Of a stretch of 64,000 nucleotides of DNA, positions 1 to 8,469 are shown in pieces; position 1 is the first letter of the stretch; the number at the start of each line of letters is the position of its first letter. Origin of the DNA: Rhizobium redzepovicii (GTDB lineage Bacteria > Pseudomonadota > Alphaproteobacteria > Rhizobiales > Rhizobiaceae); the NCBI RefSeq assembly GCF_019793435.1, contig NZ_JAILYH010000004.1, positions 62,001 through 126,000 on the forward strand, read 5' to 3'. Under the pieces are notes generated by a model. The model saw nothing but the letters and a program-made list of their open reading frames with translations, did no database searches and had not been told where the DNA came from. The position numbers and the translations under genes were made by a program.

Positions 1-633
1 AAGATCCGCGCCGCCGGCACCGACGAGACCCCATCCTGTGAGATAGATCTCCGGCGTGAAGAAGTAATTGCCCCGGACGCCCACCAGACCGTCGACCCAG
101 GTCGCGCTGTCATCTTGCTCGACGCCACCGAGAATCCCGCCATTGAAGGAGATGTTGGTGTCGACCGACCACACCCGGACGCCGCCGACGACATCGAGGT
201 GTCCCGACTGGTCTTCCAGCACCGAGTAGCCGACCCCGAGAAGTCCCGCGAAGGTCTTTGAAGTGACGTCGACGCTGTCGGCGAGAATGCCAAGCGGCGT
301 ATTCGCGTCTGCGCCAAGCTTGGTGTAGATGATGTCGCCGAAGATGCTGAACCGGTCGTACCGTGCCTCACCCGCAGCCATGAAGGCGAAATCGAGGTTC
401 TCCAGGATGTCGCCGAAATCGGAGTCGATATGAACCTCCGGCAATCCGAACTGTGCAATGTCTCCGGAAATCCCTGCCATCCAGAAATACGGCGCGACGG
501 TGAAGGTCCAACCGCTCGGGCTCTCGACTACTTTTGCATCGGGTGTTAGCGGCGTAAGATCGGCCGCCCAGCCGGGCGAGGTGGCCACGAGACCCGCGCA
601 AAGGACCGCAGCGCGTAGAAGAAATGCCGTCAT
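1..633 (-). CDS. Outer-membrane beta-barrel-like protein, C-terminus beyond the window
   Basis: An open frame of 211 codons runs from ATG at 633 off the left edge, so only the N-terminal part is seen. The first ~23 residues form a Sec signal peptide ending in GWAA. The mature part has alternating aromatic and hydrophobic strands (TVAPYFWMAGISG, FSIFGDIIYTKLG, FAGLLGVGYSVL, HLDVVGGVRVWSV) separated by short polar turns, which is the look of a beta-barrel envelope protein of about 250-280 aa. It is the last gene of the minus-strand sulfatase cluster and has its own box at 734-747, about 100 bp upstream, with a TATGAT hexamer between. Substrate or pore function cannot be told from the sequence. 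Confidence 0.8.
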   Translation of the reverse strand, partial: MTAFLLRAAVLCAGLVATSPGWAADLTPLTPDAKVVESPSGWTFTVAPYFWMAGISGDIAQFGLPEVHIDSDFGDILENLDFAFMAAGEARYDRFSIFGDIIYTKLGADANTPLGILADSVDVTSKTFAGLLGVGYSVLEDQSGHLDVVGGVRVWSVDTNISFNGGILGGVEQDDSATWVDGLVGVRGNYFFTPEIYLTGWGLVGAGGADL

Positions 634-733
634 GTAAGTCCCCCTGCTTTGTCGGTCTTCATCGCTGTCGCCGACGAATCAATCATAATCATCGATCTCC
701 ACCCAAGTCTGGCGCAAGACCCGCCTGCCGATA

Positions 734-747
734 AGTATGTTACGGTA
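734..747 (-). promoter_or_regulatory. Cluster box 1 (TACCGTAACATACT), upstream of the beta-barrel gene
   Basis: On the minus strand the sequence reads TACCGTAACATACT. It fits the pattern TACnGTAnnnTAC shared by all transcription units of this cluster, in which the two TAC triplets are 10 bp apart. It lies 100 bp upstream of the ATG at 633, and a TATGAT hexamer follows about 45 bp downstream. That position would suit an upstream activator site. Its role is inferred from recurrence only. Confidence 0.55.
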
Positions 748-796
748 GCATCTGTCCCTCTCGGCATTGCCTGCGCTTGTCCTGCCGATGTCGGAG

Positions 797-2104
797 CTAA
801 GGTCTGCAGCTCGGGGTTGGCCGTACCTCGTCGCAGTTTTTCAACGCTGCCGGCCGCGGTTTGGCGGTGCCCATCAGACCACTGACCTGGCCCGCATAGT
901 TGTCCCGCGTGTTCTGATCGACCGCAGCGACGGGGGCGGCAAGGATCAGACCAGCAACGTTCCCGGCTGCCGCCGCCGTTCCGGTCGTCGCCACCAGAAT
1001 CTGGTCGCCAAGTCCGACCCTGCTGTCGGTGAGCGTCTGACCCTCCGAGATGCGTGATCCGATGAGCTGAACGATCTGCGGCGATTCCGCGAATTTTCCG
1101 TGGTTCATTCGGTCGCCAGATTTGATCTTGGTGAGATCGATCACCACGATCTTGTTGGCCTCGAATTCCGCCTTGTAGGGCGCTTGCTCGGGATCGATGG
1201 CTCCTAGTCGGGACACGTCACCCCAGACCCGACGCGAGAAAGCCAGTGCACGGTCGTCACGGGATACGAACAAGGTGAATTGCGGATGCTGTTTGCCCAT
1301 GTCGCCGATCTGCTGGCGGAACACGTCGACATCGACGTCGGGAGCCGCGAGCATGACATTCTTGAACTTCACCGGAAGTCGGCCGTTACGAATGGCCATC
1401 TGGCGCAACGATTCCAACGCCAGCCAGTTCCCCATGGAATGAGCGAGGATGGACACCTCCTTCACCTGCGGATCCTTCGCGAGATACTGGAAGAGCGTCT
1501 CCAGAGCATTTCTTGTATAGTTCGTGCTCTCCCGATCATAGCCGTAGGCGAGAAGGCTGCCACGCGACGGCCAGGTCACCAGCACGGGAGCGCTGTGCAC
1601 ACCCGAGTCCTGGACGATCTGGGCGAAGCGGTAGACGGAGTCTTCGAACCGGTTGTTGAAACCATGGATGAACACCAGGACACTGTGGTCGGGGCTCTTG
1701 CGGACGCTCGCGCTCAGCCAGCGCTTGGCCTCATCGACATTGAGATCGTCGGCCTTCAAGGTCGCGAAATCAGTCGCCGGATTGGAGGGAAGCCTCTTTG
1801 GCCAGGCGACCTCTCCCTCCTTGCGGACCGTGTTCGGCGGGATCGACACGGTGATATCGGCGAAAGCCGGGGCCAGCGCCCGTTCTCCGTTGAACATCTC
1901 TCCTGGCACCGCGGACCTGCTGCGTGTCGTCGCGATCAGCAAGTTGACCTTGGTCGACTTCGGAGACGTGTCTGCAACGGGCGTCATGACGTCCTTCGGA
2001 TGCCCGCCGCACCCAGACAGAGCGACGATCAATGCACACAGCAGAAGCCATTGAACATAGCCGGCAACGATCGATCCCATTCCCGCGTCGTTTTTGCTCC
2101 CCAC
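797..2104 (-). CDS. Lipoprotein alpha/beta hydrolase, DUF900 family
   Basis: The protein has 435 aa from a GTG start at 2104; an ATG at 2080 is an alternative. A hydrophobic stretch followed by a lipobox-like LSGC with Cys32 predicts a lipid-anchored envelope protein. The body matches the DUF900 alpha/beta hydrolase family: a VFIHGFNN strand-turn with the oxyanion region, then the nucleophile elbow LAHSMGNW (Ser in GxSxG-like context). Histidine and aspartate of the triad are likely in the second half (AAPDVDVD). It lies 52 bp downstream of a small secreted protein gene and is probably the third gene of the DUF2092 operon. Substrate unknown; an esterase or lipase is the likely activity. Confidence 0.8.
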   Translation of the reverse strand: MGSKNDAGMGSIVAGYVQWLLLCALIVALSGCGGHPKDVMTPVADTSPKSTKVNLLIATTRSRSAVPGEMFNGERALAPAFADITVSIPPNTVRKEGEVAWPKRLPSNPATDFATLKADDLNVDEAKRWLSASVRKSPDHSVLVFIHGFNNRFEDSVYRFAQIVQDSGVHSAPVLVTWPSRGSLLAYGYDRESTNYTRNALETLFQYLAKDPQVKEVSILAHSMGNWLALESLRQMAIRNGRLPVKFKNVMLAAPDVDVDVFRQQIGDMGKQHPQFTLFVSRDDRALAFSRRVWGDVSRLGAIDPEQAPYKAEFEANKIVVIDLTKIKSGDRMNHGKFAESPQIVQLIGSRISEGQTLTDSRVGLGDQILVATTGTAAAAGNVAGLILAAPVAAVDQNTRDNYAGQVSGLMGTAKPRPAALKNCDEVRPTPSCRP

Positions 2105-2156
2105 TGATTTCCCTCATGCTGGCGCTTGTCGAATGCGCGTTCGTCGGGCCTGTTTT

Positions 2157-2366
2157 TTAGCAATTATAGACGCCGACGGCGCAGCGCCGGACCGAGCGGC
2201 GCGCAACTCCAGCGACACTCACAGGCGTCATCGGCCGGCCGACCCTGGCCTCTGCCGGCGTGAAGACGCCCAGTCCCGGAATCGCAAACCCGTTTCCGAT
2301 TTCCAGGCCGGACATGCCGATCGCCGCAGCGAGCAGCAGGAGTTTGAGTTTTCTTGCGACGGTCAT
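2157..2366 (-). CDS. Small secreted protein, 69 aa
   Basis: The gene starts at an ATG that overlaps the stop codon of the DUF2092 gene by 4 bp (ATGA), so translation is probably coupled. Residues 1-28 are a signal peptide (basic KLK, then a leucine/alanine-rich core). The short mature part contains ARVGRPMTPVSVAGVARR and ends RRCAVGVYNC, with two cysteines that could form a disulphide. The family is unknown to me. The tight coupling suggests it acts with the DUF2092 protein in the periplasm or outer membrane. Confidence 0.7.
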   Translation of the reverse strand: MTVARKLKLLLLAAAIGMSGLEIGNGFAIPGLGVFTPAEARVGRPMTPVSVAGVARRSVRRCAVGVYNC

Positions 2367-3172
2367 TTGGTGCCTCCCATGGCAAAGTGATCAGGAAGCT
2401 CATCAATATCGGCAAGCTTCGTCAGGTCGACTTTCTTTGCGTTCGTGATGTTCTTGAACCCGAAGTCGTCGGCAACGACATCGATGCCTGTCTTCCAGTC
2501 ACTGATTTGGATGCTGTATTGCGGGCCCTGATCCACCTGGCTTGCGGTAATGACATATCGACACGGATAGGGATGCTCGCCCTGAGCGATCCATATCTGC
2601 CAGTCGACTTCCTTGGTACGGAATGCAAGGTGGTCGCATTCGACGCCGCCAATCACACCGCTGCCGAGGTCCTTGACATCGACCACGTCGCGCATCAGTT
2701 CGTCATAGGCATCCGGGAGCAGAAGATCGGCACCCGGAACGGGTCTATGCAGCTTGTCCCGCAATTCATCGATTAGGTGATTGATGGTGCCTGGAACTTC
2801 TGCCTGGGCATAGAGGTTGGCGTCCTTGCCAAGCAGCGAAAGCGTCTTGCCGTCGAATGTGACTTCAACGTTGGCGAACCCACCAAACCGGGTAACCCGG
2901 AGTTTATCCGGCCGGCCCATTTCGATCTTGCCGGAACTTGCCAGCAGAATCTTCTGATGGTCGCCGGTGACGACCTCCAGGTTGGTGTCATACGAAAATG
3001 AGATCGCCTTTTCTGCGGCCATGTAGTCGGACATTGTTTTCACGAGCTTCTTGGCGTCTGCGTCTGCAGCGCTTGCAGCCGATCCAGATCCCACGATGAT
3101 CATCAAGCCGAGTGCCGCGGAAGACACCGCCGCCACGGCAGGGTGCAAGGTTCGCTGGAGTGCTTTGGTCAT
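2363..3172 (-). CDS. DUF2092 family exported protein
   Basis: The 269-aa product has a long signal peptide (about residues 1-36, ending in ASAADADA). It matches the DUF2092 family in overall layout: an early motif around MSDYMAAEKAISFSYD, repeated beta-strand pairs (IEMGRPDKLRVTRFGG, VTFDGKTLSLLGKD), then DHLAFRTKEVDWQIWI and YPCRYVITA. The fold resembles LolA/LolB-like half-barrels that bind lipids, but that is a structural guess. It is the first gene of an operon with the 69-aa protein and the DUF900 lipoprotein, and it is preceded by a cluster box at 3288-3301. Confidence 0.8.
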   Translation of the reverse strand: MTKALQRTLHPAVAAVSSAALGLMIIVGSGSAASAADADAKKLVKTMSDYMAAEKAISFSYDTNLEVVTGDHQKILLASSGKIEMGRPDKLRVTRFGGFANVEVTFDGKTLSLLGKDANLYAQAEVPGTINHLIDELRDKLHRPVPGADLLLPDAYDELMRDVVDVKDLGSGVIGGVECDHLAFRTKEVDWQIWIAQGEHPYPCRYVITASQVDQGPQYSIQISDWKTGIDVVADDFGFKNITNAKKVDLTKLADIDELPDHFAMGGTK

Positions 3173-3287
3173 CGACGAATCCCTTCTAAATGGTTTGTCG
3201 GACGACTGAGGTCGCTAGCTGGCTCTCGAGTATCAAAAGAAACGATTATCAGCGACCACAACCTACATGGTGACGACAGCGCGCGCG

Positions 3288-3301
3288 TGTAACATCGGGT
3301 A
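3288..3301 (-). promoter_or_regulatory. Cluster box 2 (TACCCGATGTTACA), upstream of the DUF2092 operon
   Basis: The minus strand reads TACCCGATGTTACA. The two TAC triplets keep their 10-bp spacing, while the inner GTA is changed to CGA. It is 115 bp upstream of the ATG at 3172, and a GATAAT hexamer lies about 35 bp downstream. Function is inferred from its recurrence in the cluster. Confidence 0.5.
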
Positions 3302-3331
3302 TGTTCTGTGCCAGTTGTCCTGACCGTGGCG

Positions 3332-5170
3332 TTATCGTGGCTGAAGGACATTGGAACCGTCGATCGGCAGCGACATGGTCGCCTGCACCTCGTCCATCGC
3401 AGGAAGTCCGGCCGTTCGCAGATCGGCAATCATCCGCGCCCTGTCCTGTGGTTGGAAATTCCGCATCTTGAGTTCGGCCACGATGTTCGCAATGAAGTCG
3501 GGTCTCATTTCGTTGAACTGCGAAGCCTCGCTGCGGGCGTCCTCGACCATTCCTGCGTCGACATAGATGACGGCAGCCACCGCATGGAACAGCGGGAACT
3601 TCTGCAGGTCAGCCTGCCTGATCTCGATGACAGCGGTCTTGTCGTCGTGCAACATGTAGGCTGCGAGTGCGCGCGTTCCGCGATAGTAGCCGCCGCCGGC
3701 AGGGTTGAGAGCAATGGCGCGATCCAACAGTGCTGCCCCCCGCTGCCACTCCCCGCTCATCGCCAGCCGGGTACCAAACTCTCCTAGCAATTCGGTGTCG
3801 TTCGGATTGGTCGCCAGTGCCCGTTCGCCTATCTGAAGTGCCTCCGGAACCCGCTGGCTGAAAAACAACGTCGTCATCAGCGCCTGAAGGGCGCGGGTGT
3901 TAGCGGGATCCAGTTGAACGGCGCGGCGGGCGGCCTGAAAGCTGCGATCTATCGGCGCGGATGAAATGGGCTTCCGGTTGAACCTGAAGCGATCCTCATC
4001 GAGATAGACGATGGACAACATCGCCCAGGCCGTCGCAAAGGATGGATAGCGGGCGACCGCACTTTCGAGGCAGTTACGAACCTCTCCGTGCCGCTCGATG
4101 CTCAACTCGGCACGGTAAGCATAAAAGCTCAGCGTACAGCCGTAGATGCCAAGATCATCAGGCGGCGGTTTGGAGACATCGGCCTGCGCCATGATGCCAT
4201 AGGGCTGCGCCACGGCGCTCGCAACCTTGTTGGCGACGTCGGACTGAATGGTGAACAGGTCGCGGACGCCGATGTCGTCGTCGTAGGTCTGCGACCAGAG
4301 GATCGCATCGGTCTGCGTGTCGAGCAGACGTGCCGTCACACGCACTCGGCTTCCGGAGACGCGGACACCGCCTGCCAGCAGGAAGCGCGCACCAAGTTCC
4401 CCGCGAATCTGCGATGTCCCCACCTCTGGAGGCAAGGATCTGGACGTCTCGCGACCGAAAACCTTGATCTCCTTGAAGCGGGGAAGGGCAGCGAGAAGCT
4501 CCTCAGTCAGGCCCTTCGCGTAGAGTTGCGCCTGAGGACCGTCACCCAGATTAGCAAATGGAGCGATCACCAATGTCGGTCCATCGGTTCCGGTTATGTC
4601 GGCAGTCGCGAAGGGCCAGATGGAGCCAAATCGAATGGAGGTCAATCCAGCCAGGGCTACAGCGCCGCCCACGATCACGATCAATCCAAGGGCCACTGCC
4701 CACATATGCCGTCTTAAGCTGGTAAAAGGGTACTCGGCGCGCTCCAACGGCAAACTTTGGTCTTCAGCATCAGAATTGTCAGCACTCGAACAAGTCCAGG
4801 CAAAGGTCGGCACGTAACCGCCTTTCGGAATGTCTATTCGGATCGGATCGTGTCGACCTGCCGTAAGATAGTAGCGCTCAAGCACCTGCCTCAGCCTTCC
4901 GGCCTCGATCCGCACCACCGGATCATCCTGCGTGAAATCGTTGGGGCGCTTGAAGACTTCGACGGCGACAGAATACCCCTTGATCCGGGCTGCGCGGCCT
5001 GCAAGCGTCTCCTCCACGGCATAGGTAAGAAATGCGGCACTCCGACCGATATGCGGAAATTGCGGGCTGGTAACGATTTGATTAAGCTGAGCCCGAACAT
5101 CATCGTGGGTCGGAGGTGGCCGCGTCGAATCCGGCGCGATATCGCGCCTTGATGGCAATGTATCCTGCAC
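3332..5170 (-). CDS. Membrane-anchored regulator-like protein: N-terminal wHTH-like domain, one TM, TolB-like domain, TPRs
   Basis: The 612-aa product starts at a GTG with GAGGAGC upstream. Residues ~25-125 form a small alpha/beta domain ending in IRIDIPKGGYVPTF, which resembles the closing wing of OmpR/CadC-type DNA-binding domains. One transmembrane helix follows at ~155-178. Next comes a TolB-N-like segment (LVIAPFANLGDG, then QLYAKGLTEELLAALPRF) and about six TPR-like helices to the C-terminus. Such proteins are often labelled adenylate cyclase in rhizobia, but no cyclase catalytic motif is present. The layout fits a ToxR/CadC-like one-component regulator with an envelope sensing part. 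It sits centrally in a cluster whose promoters share one box, and its own promoter carries a variant. DNA binding is inference. Confidence 0.75.
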   Translation of the reverse strand: MQDTLPSRRDIAPDSTRPPPTHDDVRAQLNQIVTSPQFPHIGRSAAFLTYAVEETLAGRAARIKGYSVAVEVFKRPNDFTQDDPVVRIEAGRLRQVLERYYLTAGRHDPIRIDIPKGGYVPTFAWTCSSADNSDAEDQSLPLERAEYPFTSLRRHMWAVALGLIVIVGGAVALAGLTSIRFGSIWPFATADITGTDGPTLVIAPFANLGDGPQAQLYAKGLTEELLAALPRFKEIKVFGRETSRSLPPEVGTSQIRGELGARFLLAGGVRVSGSRVRVTARLLDTQTDAILWSQTYDDDIGVRDLFTIQSDVANKVASAVAQPYGIMAQADVSKPPPDDLGIYGCTLSFYAYRAELSIERHGEVRNCLESAVARYPSFATAWAMLSIVYLDEDRFRFNRKPISSAPIDRSFQAARRAVQLDPANTRALQALMTTLFFSQRVPEALQIGERALATNPNDTELLGEFGTRLAMSGEWQRGAALLDRAIALNPAGGGYYRGTRALAAYMLHDDKTAVIEIRQADLQKFPLFHAVAAVIYVDAGMVEDARSEASQFNEMRPDFIANIVAELKMRNFQPQDRARMIADLRTAGLPAMDEVQATMSLPIDGSNVLQPR

Positions 5171-5232
5171 GACTTGCTCCTCACCCGCTCTTGAGGGACG
5201 TGACTACCGGAGATTTTATTAACTATCTCTTT

Positions 5233-5246
5233 TGTAACCTACCGCA
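5233..5246 (-). promoter_or_regulatory. Cluster box 3 (TGCGGTAGGTTACA), upstream of the membrane regulator gene
   Basis: The minus strand reads TGCGGTAGGTTACA, a variant of TACnGTAnnnTAC with the first A changed to G. It is 62 bp upstream of the GTG at 5170, closer than the other copies, and an AT-rich stretch (TTAATAAAAT) follows directly. This would allow the regulator to control its own gene. Autoregulation is inferred. Confidence 0.45.
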
Positions 5247-5365
5247 GAAACTGATCCTCGTCCAACCGGAGAAGCGGACATTGCGTCGTCGTCGCCTCGT
5301 AGCAGCCCGCGACCCGAGGCGGCCAAAGCCGTAAATGACCACCCAAGGAAGCACGATGACACGAT

Positions 5366-5755
5366 CTACTGCGCCCGCCGAATAGCGAGCAAGCCCCATA
5401 GGGAAGTCGCCGCGTGATAGAGGATCGCCGGCCACAGCAGGATGCCGACCATCTGCAGAACGAGGGCGGAATAGGTCAAGACGGCCATGGTCAGGAAATT
5501 GTAGAGCGTCACTCCGACGAGGAGCCCCAGTCTGCCTTGCCTGTCTTCGGCGCCACCCGCACCCCAGCTTGCTGCGGCAAGAGCGAGCAGCGCCGCGCCG
5601 CAGATCCGCCCAACCAGTGGTGCCTCCGAAGCGACCTGCTTTGTCTCAAACAGCAGAACGAAGAGGATCGACGGCGCCACGACAAGCCCCAGTCCCGTCG
5701 CACCTTCGGCGATAGCGAACAGAGTCAGAAGCATGCGTCGGTGCGCTGTGTTCAT
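5366..5755 (-). CDS. Small four-helix membrane protein
   Basis: The start is taken at the ATG at 5755 (MNTAHRRMLL), because upstream in-frame codons are polar and unlike a protein. The 129-aa product has four hydrophobic segments at about residues 8-28, 40-62, 72-95 and 98-120, with a polar AEDRQGRLG loop. It lies 86 bp behind the sulfatase gene in the same direction and probably shares its transcript. No catalytic motif is visible; I do not recognise the family with certainty. Confidence 0.65.
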   Translation of the reverse strand: MNTAHRRMLLTLFAIAEGATGLGLVVAPSILFVLLFETKQVASEAPLVGRICGAALLALAAASWGAGGAEDRQGRLGLLVGVTLYNFLTMAVLTYSALVLQMVGILLWPAILYHAATSLWGLLAIRRAQ

Positions 5756-5841
5756 GGCGCAGAATCCCCGTGCCCAGGTCAGCGTCCACTTTCGGCATGT
5801 GTCGCCTTGGCGACGGGGCGCTCTGCGCTGGACCTCCTGCC

Positions 5842-8268
5842 TCAAGGTTGCGGCTGAAGTTCTATCTTCAAGTTGTTCAGCTTTCCGTCGAAAGCGAACG
5901 GTGCCTGATAGTCGTTATCGTCGACACCGGTTCCCGTGTCGGAGCCGACATCAAAGGTTTCACTCGCTTCGAGAGCAAAGGGAATGGTATGAGGGAAGGT
6001 CCCGCTTGCCGCCTGGGCTCCGTCGATGGTGATTGTCCCCGTCCCACCTTTGCCGAGGCCCGGCCCGTCGGACTTGAAGGAGAACACGAGATTGTGCTTT
6101 CCAGGCGTCAATGCCATTGCACCCTCCACCCTTGGCCTGGCGAGGTCCAACAGGTCATAGACAAAGATTGGCTTCCCGTTGAGCAGGTAGAAGCCCCATC
6201 CCCCGAAGCGCCCGCCCGCAGTCGCAAGCATGCCGTTGCCGCCGCCAGCGGGCACATCGATATCGGCCGTGATCGTGAAGGACTTGTTGAGGATGCTCGG
6301 TGCCGTCCCGAGGGGGACGCCGACGATCGGTTTCGTATAGATGAAGTCATTGCGTCCAGCGACGATGCTCGGTCGCGGGAGAATGAAGCGCGTCAAGGCC
6401 GAGGCATCCAACGGCAGGACCTGATACTTTGCGGCCTCGATCCAGAACAAATCCTGCAACTCCTTCAGCTTGCCGGGATTGGCGGCCGCCAGATCATTGT
6501 TTTGCGTCCAATCCTTGGACAGGTCGAACAACTCCCAGGTCACGCCGTTGACGATGTCTTTCGGGATCGGAGCCGTTCCGTTCCAAGGTTCCCGATAGGG
6601 CAATGTGGAGGCGATCCACCCATCGTGATAGATCGCGCGATTGCCGAACATCTCGAAATATTGGGTCGAATGTTTCGATGGCGCGTCGGCGTTTGCCTTG
6701 TCGAAGGTGTCGGCCAGGCTCACGCCTTCGATCGGCGTCTGGGTGATACCATTGACCATCTCGGGCGCGCGGACGCCTGTCACTTCCAAGATCGTCGGGA
6801 CGATGTCGATGACATGGTGGAACTGGTTGCGCACCCCACCCGGATCTTTGATGTGACCCGGCCATGCGATGGCCATGCCGTTGCGAATGCCGCCGAAATA
6901 GGAAGCGACCTGCTTGGTCCACTTGAAGGGCGTATCGAAAGCCCATGCCCAGCCGACTGAATAGTGCGGATAGGTCGCTGCCGACCCCCAGGCGTCGTAG
7001 AATTTGAGCTGGTCCTGGACGGGCACGTCGACGCCGTTGAAGAAAGTCATCTCGTTTGGCGTTCCAGCCGGGGAGCCTTCCGCGCTCGCGCCATTGTCGC
7101 CGCTGATAAAGATGATCAGCGTGTCATCGAGCTTGCCCATGTCCTCGACCGCTTTGACGACCCGGCCGATTTCGTTGTCGGTATAGGCGAGGTAGGCTCC
7201 GTAGACGTCGGCCTGGCGGATGAAAAGCTTCTTCTCATCAGCAGAAAGGCCGTCCCACGGCTTGATAAGCTTATCGGGCCAAGGCGTAAGTTGGGCATCC
7301 TGCGGAACAACGCCAAGTCTCTTCTGGTTGGCGAAGATTTGGTCGCGCAGCGCATTCCATCCCTTGTCGAAGAGATGCAAGTCGCTGATCTTTTTGATCC
7401 ACTCGGGGGTCGGGTGATGAGGCGCATGCGTCCCGCCCGGTGCATAGTAGAGGAAGAATGGCTTCTTGGGATCGAGCTGGTTGAGTTGGTTGAGATAGTT
7501 GATGGCGTCGTCCGCCATATCAGTCGTCAGGTTGTAGGTTGGGTTATTCAGATAGGGATAGACACGCGTGGTATTGCGGTAGAGGTCCGGTTGCCACTGG
7601 TTGGTCTCGCCGCTGACAAAACCATAGAAATACTCAAATCCCATTCCGATGGGCCATTGATCGAAGGGACCCGCCTGACTGGTTTGGAAAGCTGGCGTGT
7701 TGTGGTTCTTGCCGAACCAAGATGTTGCATAACCATTCGCCTTGAGGATTGTGCCGATCGTGTCCTTGTCCGCGGTAATGACACTGTCGTAGCCCGGATA
7801 ACCGGTCGACGCCTCGCTGATCACACCGAATCCCACTGAATGATGATTCCGGCCCGTGATCAGAGCGGCGCGTGTGGGGGAACACAGCGATGTCGTATGG
7901 AAGTTGGTGTAGCGCAGGCCTATGTTGGCAATCCGGTCGAGCGTTGGCGTCGGAATGACGCCACCGAAGGTGCTCGGGGCCGCAAATCCAACGTCATCGG
8001 TCAAGATCAGCAAGACGTTGGGCGCCCCCTTGGGCGGTACCACTTGCGGCTGCCAATATGGCGTCGACTGAAGCGCGTCGAGATTTGTCGTGCCGCCGAA
8101 CTCGCCTGGTGGCGGCGGGATCTGTCGGCCGTCGATTGTGGTTGTCGCACTGGGCGCGCCGGCTGTTCCATTGATGACTTGCGCTGGCGCACTCGTCCCG
8201 CCGATGGAAAAAAGTGTAAGCGCCGTACCGCCTAAGAGGGCAGCCAAAGTCAGGATACTGCTTTTCAT
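5842..8268 (-). CDS. Secreted Cys-type arylsulfatase
   Basis: The start is taken at ATG 8268, which follows a strong GGGGGA ribosome site, giving 808 aa. A Sec-type signal peptide (MKSSILTLAALLGG...) has no twin arginine. The sulfatase domain follows: metal ligands in LILTDDVGF, the formylglycine motif CSPTRAALITGR (Cys-x-Pro-x-Arg), and later SGDNGAS with further ligands. About 190 residues after the catalytic domain look like a beta-sandwich (FDVGSDTGTGVDDNDY near the end). The active-site cysteine must be oxidised to formylglycine, and the enzyme for that is encoded next to it at 8470-9432. It hydrolyses a sulfate ester of unknown identity. A cluster box lies 79 bp upstream. Confidence 0.92.
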   Translation of the reverse strand: MKSSILTLAALLGGTALTLFSIGGTSAPAQVINGTAGAPSATTTIDGRQIPPPPGEFGGTTNLDALQSTPYWQPQVVPPKGAPNVLLILTDDVGFAAPSTFGGVIPTPTLDRIANIGLRYTNFHTTSLCSPTRAALITGRNHHSVGFGVISEASTGYPGYDSVITADKDTIGTILKANGYATSWFGKNHNTPAFQTSQAGPFDQWPIGMGFEYFYGFVSGETNQWQPDLYRNTTRVYPYLNNPTYNLTTDMADDAINYLNQLNQLDPKKPFFLYYAPGGTHAPHHPTPEWIKKISDLHLFDKGWNALRDQIFANQKRLGVVPQDAQLTPWPDKLIKPWDGLSADEKKLFIRQADVYGAYLAYTDNEIGRVVKAVEDMGKLDDTLIIFISGDNGASAEGSPAGTPNEMTFFNGVDVPVQDQLKFYDAWGSAATYPHYSVGWAWAFDTPFKWTKQVASYFGGIRNGMAIAWPGHIKDPGGVRNQFHHVIDIVPTILEVTGVRAPEMVNGITQTPIEGVSLADTFDKANADAPSKHSTQYFEMFGNRAIYHDGWIASTLPYREPWNGTAPIPKDIVNGVTWELFDLSKDWTQNNDLAAANPGKLKELQDLFWIEAAKYQVLPLDASALTRFILPRPSIVAGRNDFIYTKPIVGVPLGTAPSILNKSFTITADIDVPAGGGNGMLATAGGRFGGWGFYLLNGKPIFVYDLLDLARPRVEGAMALTPGKHNLVFSFKSDGPGLGKGGTGTITIDGAQAASGTFPHTIPFALEASETFDVGSDTGTGVDDNDYQAPFAFDGKLNNLKIELQPQP

Positions 8269-8347
8269 CTCGGTCCCCCGGCAATCGATCCCGCATGATG
8301 CTGACCGTTTTATTCGGGGAGGGTATGGCCAGTACCGCGCACGCGCC

Positions 8348-8361
8348 AGTAACATACAGTA
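8348..8361 (-). promoter_or_regulatory. Cluster box 4 (TACTGTATGTTACT), upstream of the sulfatase gene
   Basis: The minus strand reads TACTGTATGTTACT, a full match to TACnGTAnnnTAC followed by T. It is 79 bp upstream of the ATG at 8268, and an AATAAA-type -10 candidate follows about 33 bp downstream. Role inferred from recurrence. Confidence 0.55.
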
Positions 8362-8469
8362 TGCACTGTCGATCCGCGTTCGCTCCTACAGTCACATTGC
8401 AGACTGAGTTGCGGACCCGCAATCGGCGGCTTCGTTCCGCCGAGGCGCCCTTTGGTTATCACGCGGCCC

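Noticed and set aside
3332..5170. Adenylate cyclase, the usual database label for this architecture
   Set aside because: No class III cyclase catalytic domain is present; only a wHTH-like domain, a TM helix, a TolB-like segment and TPRs.
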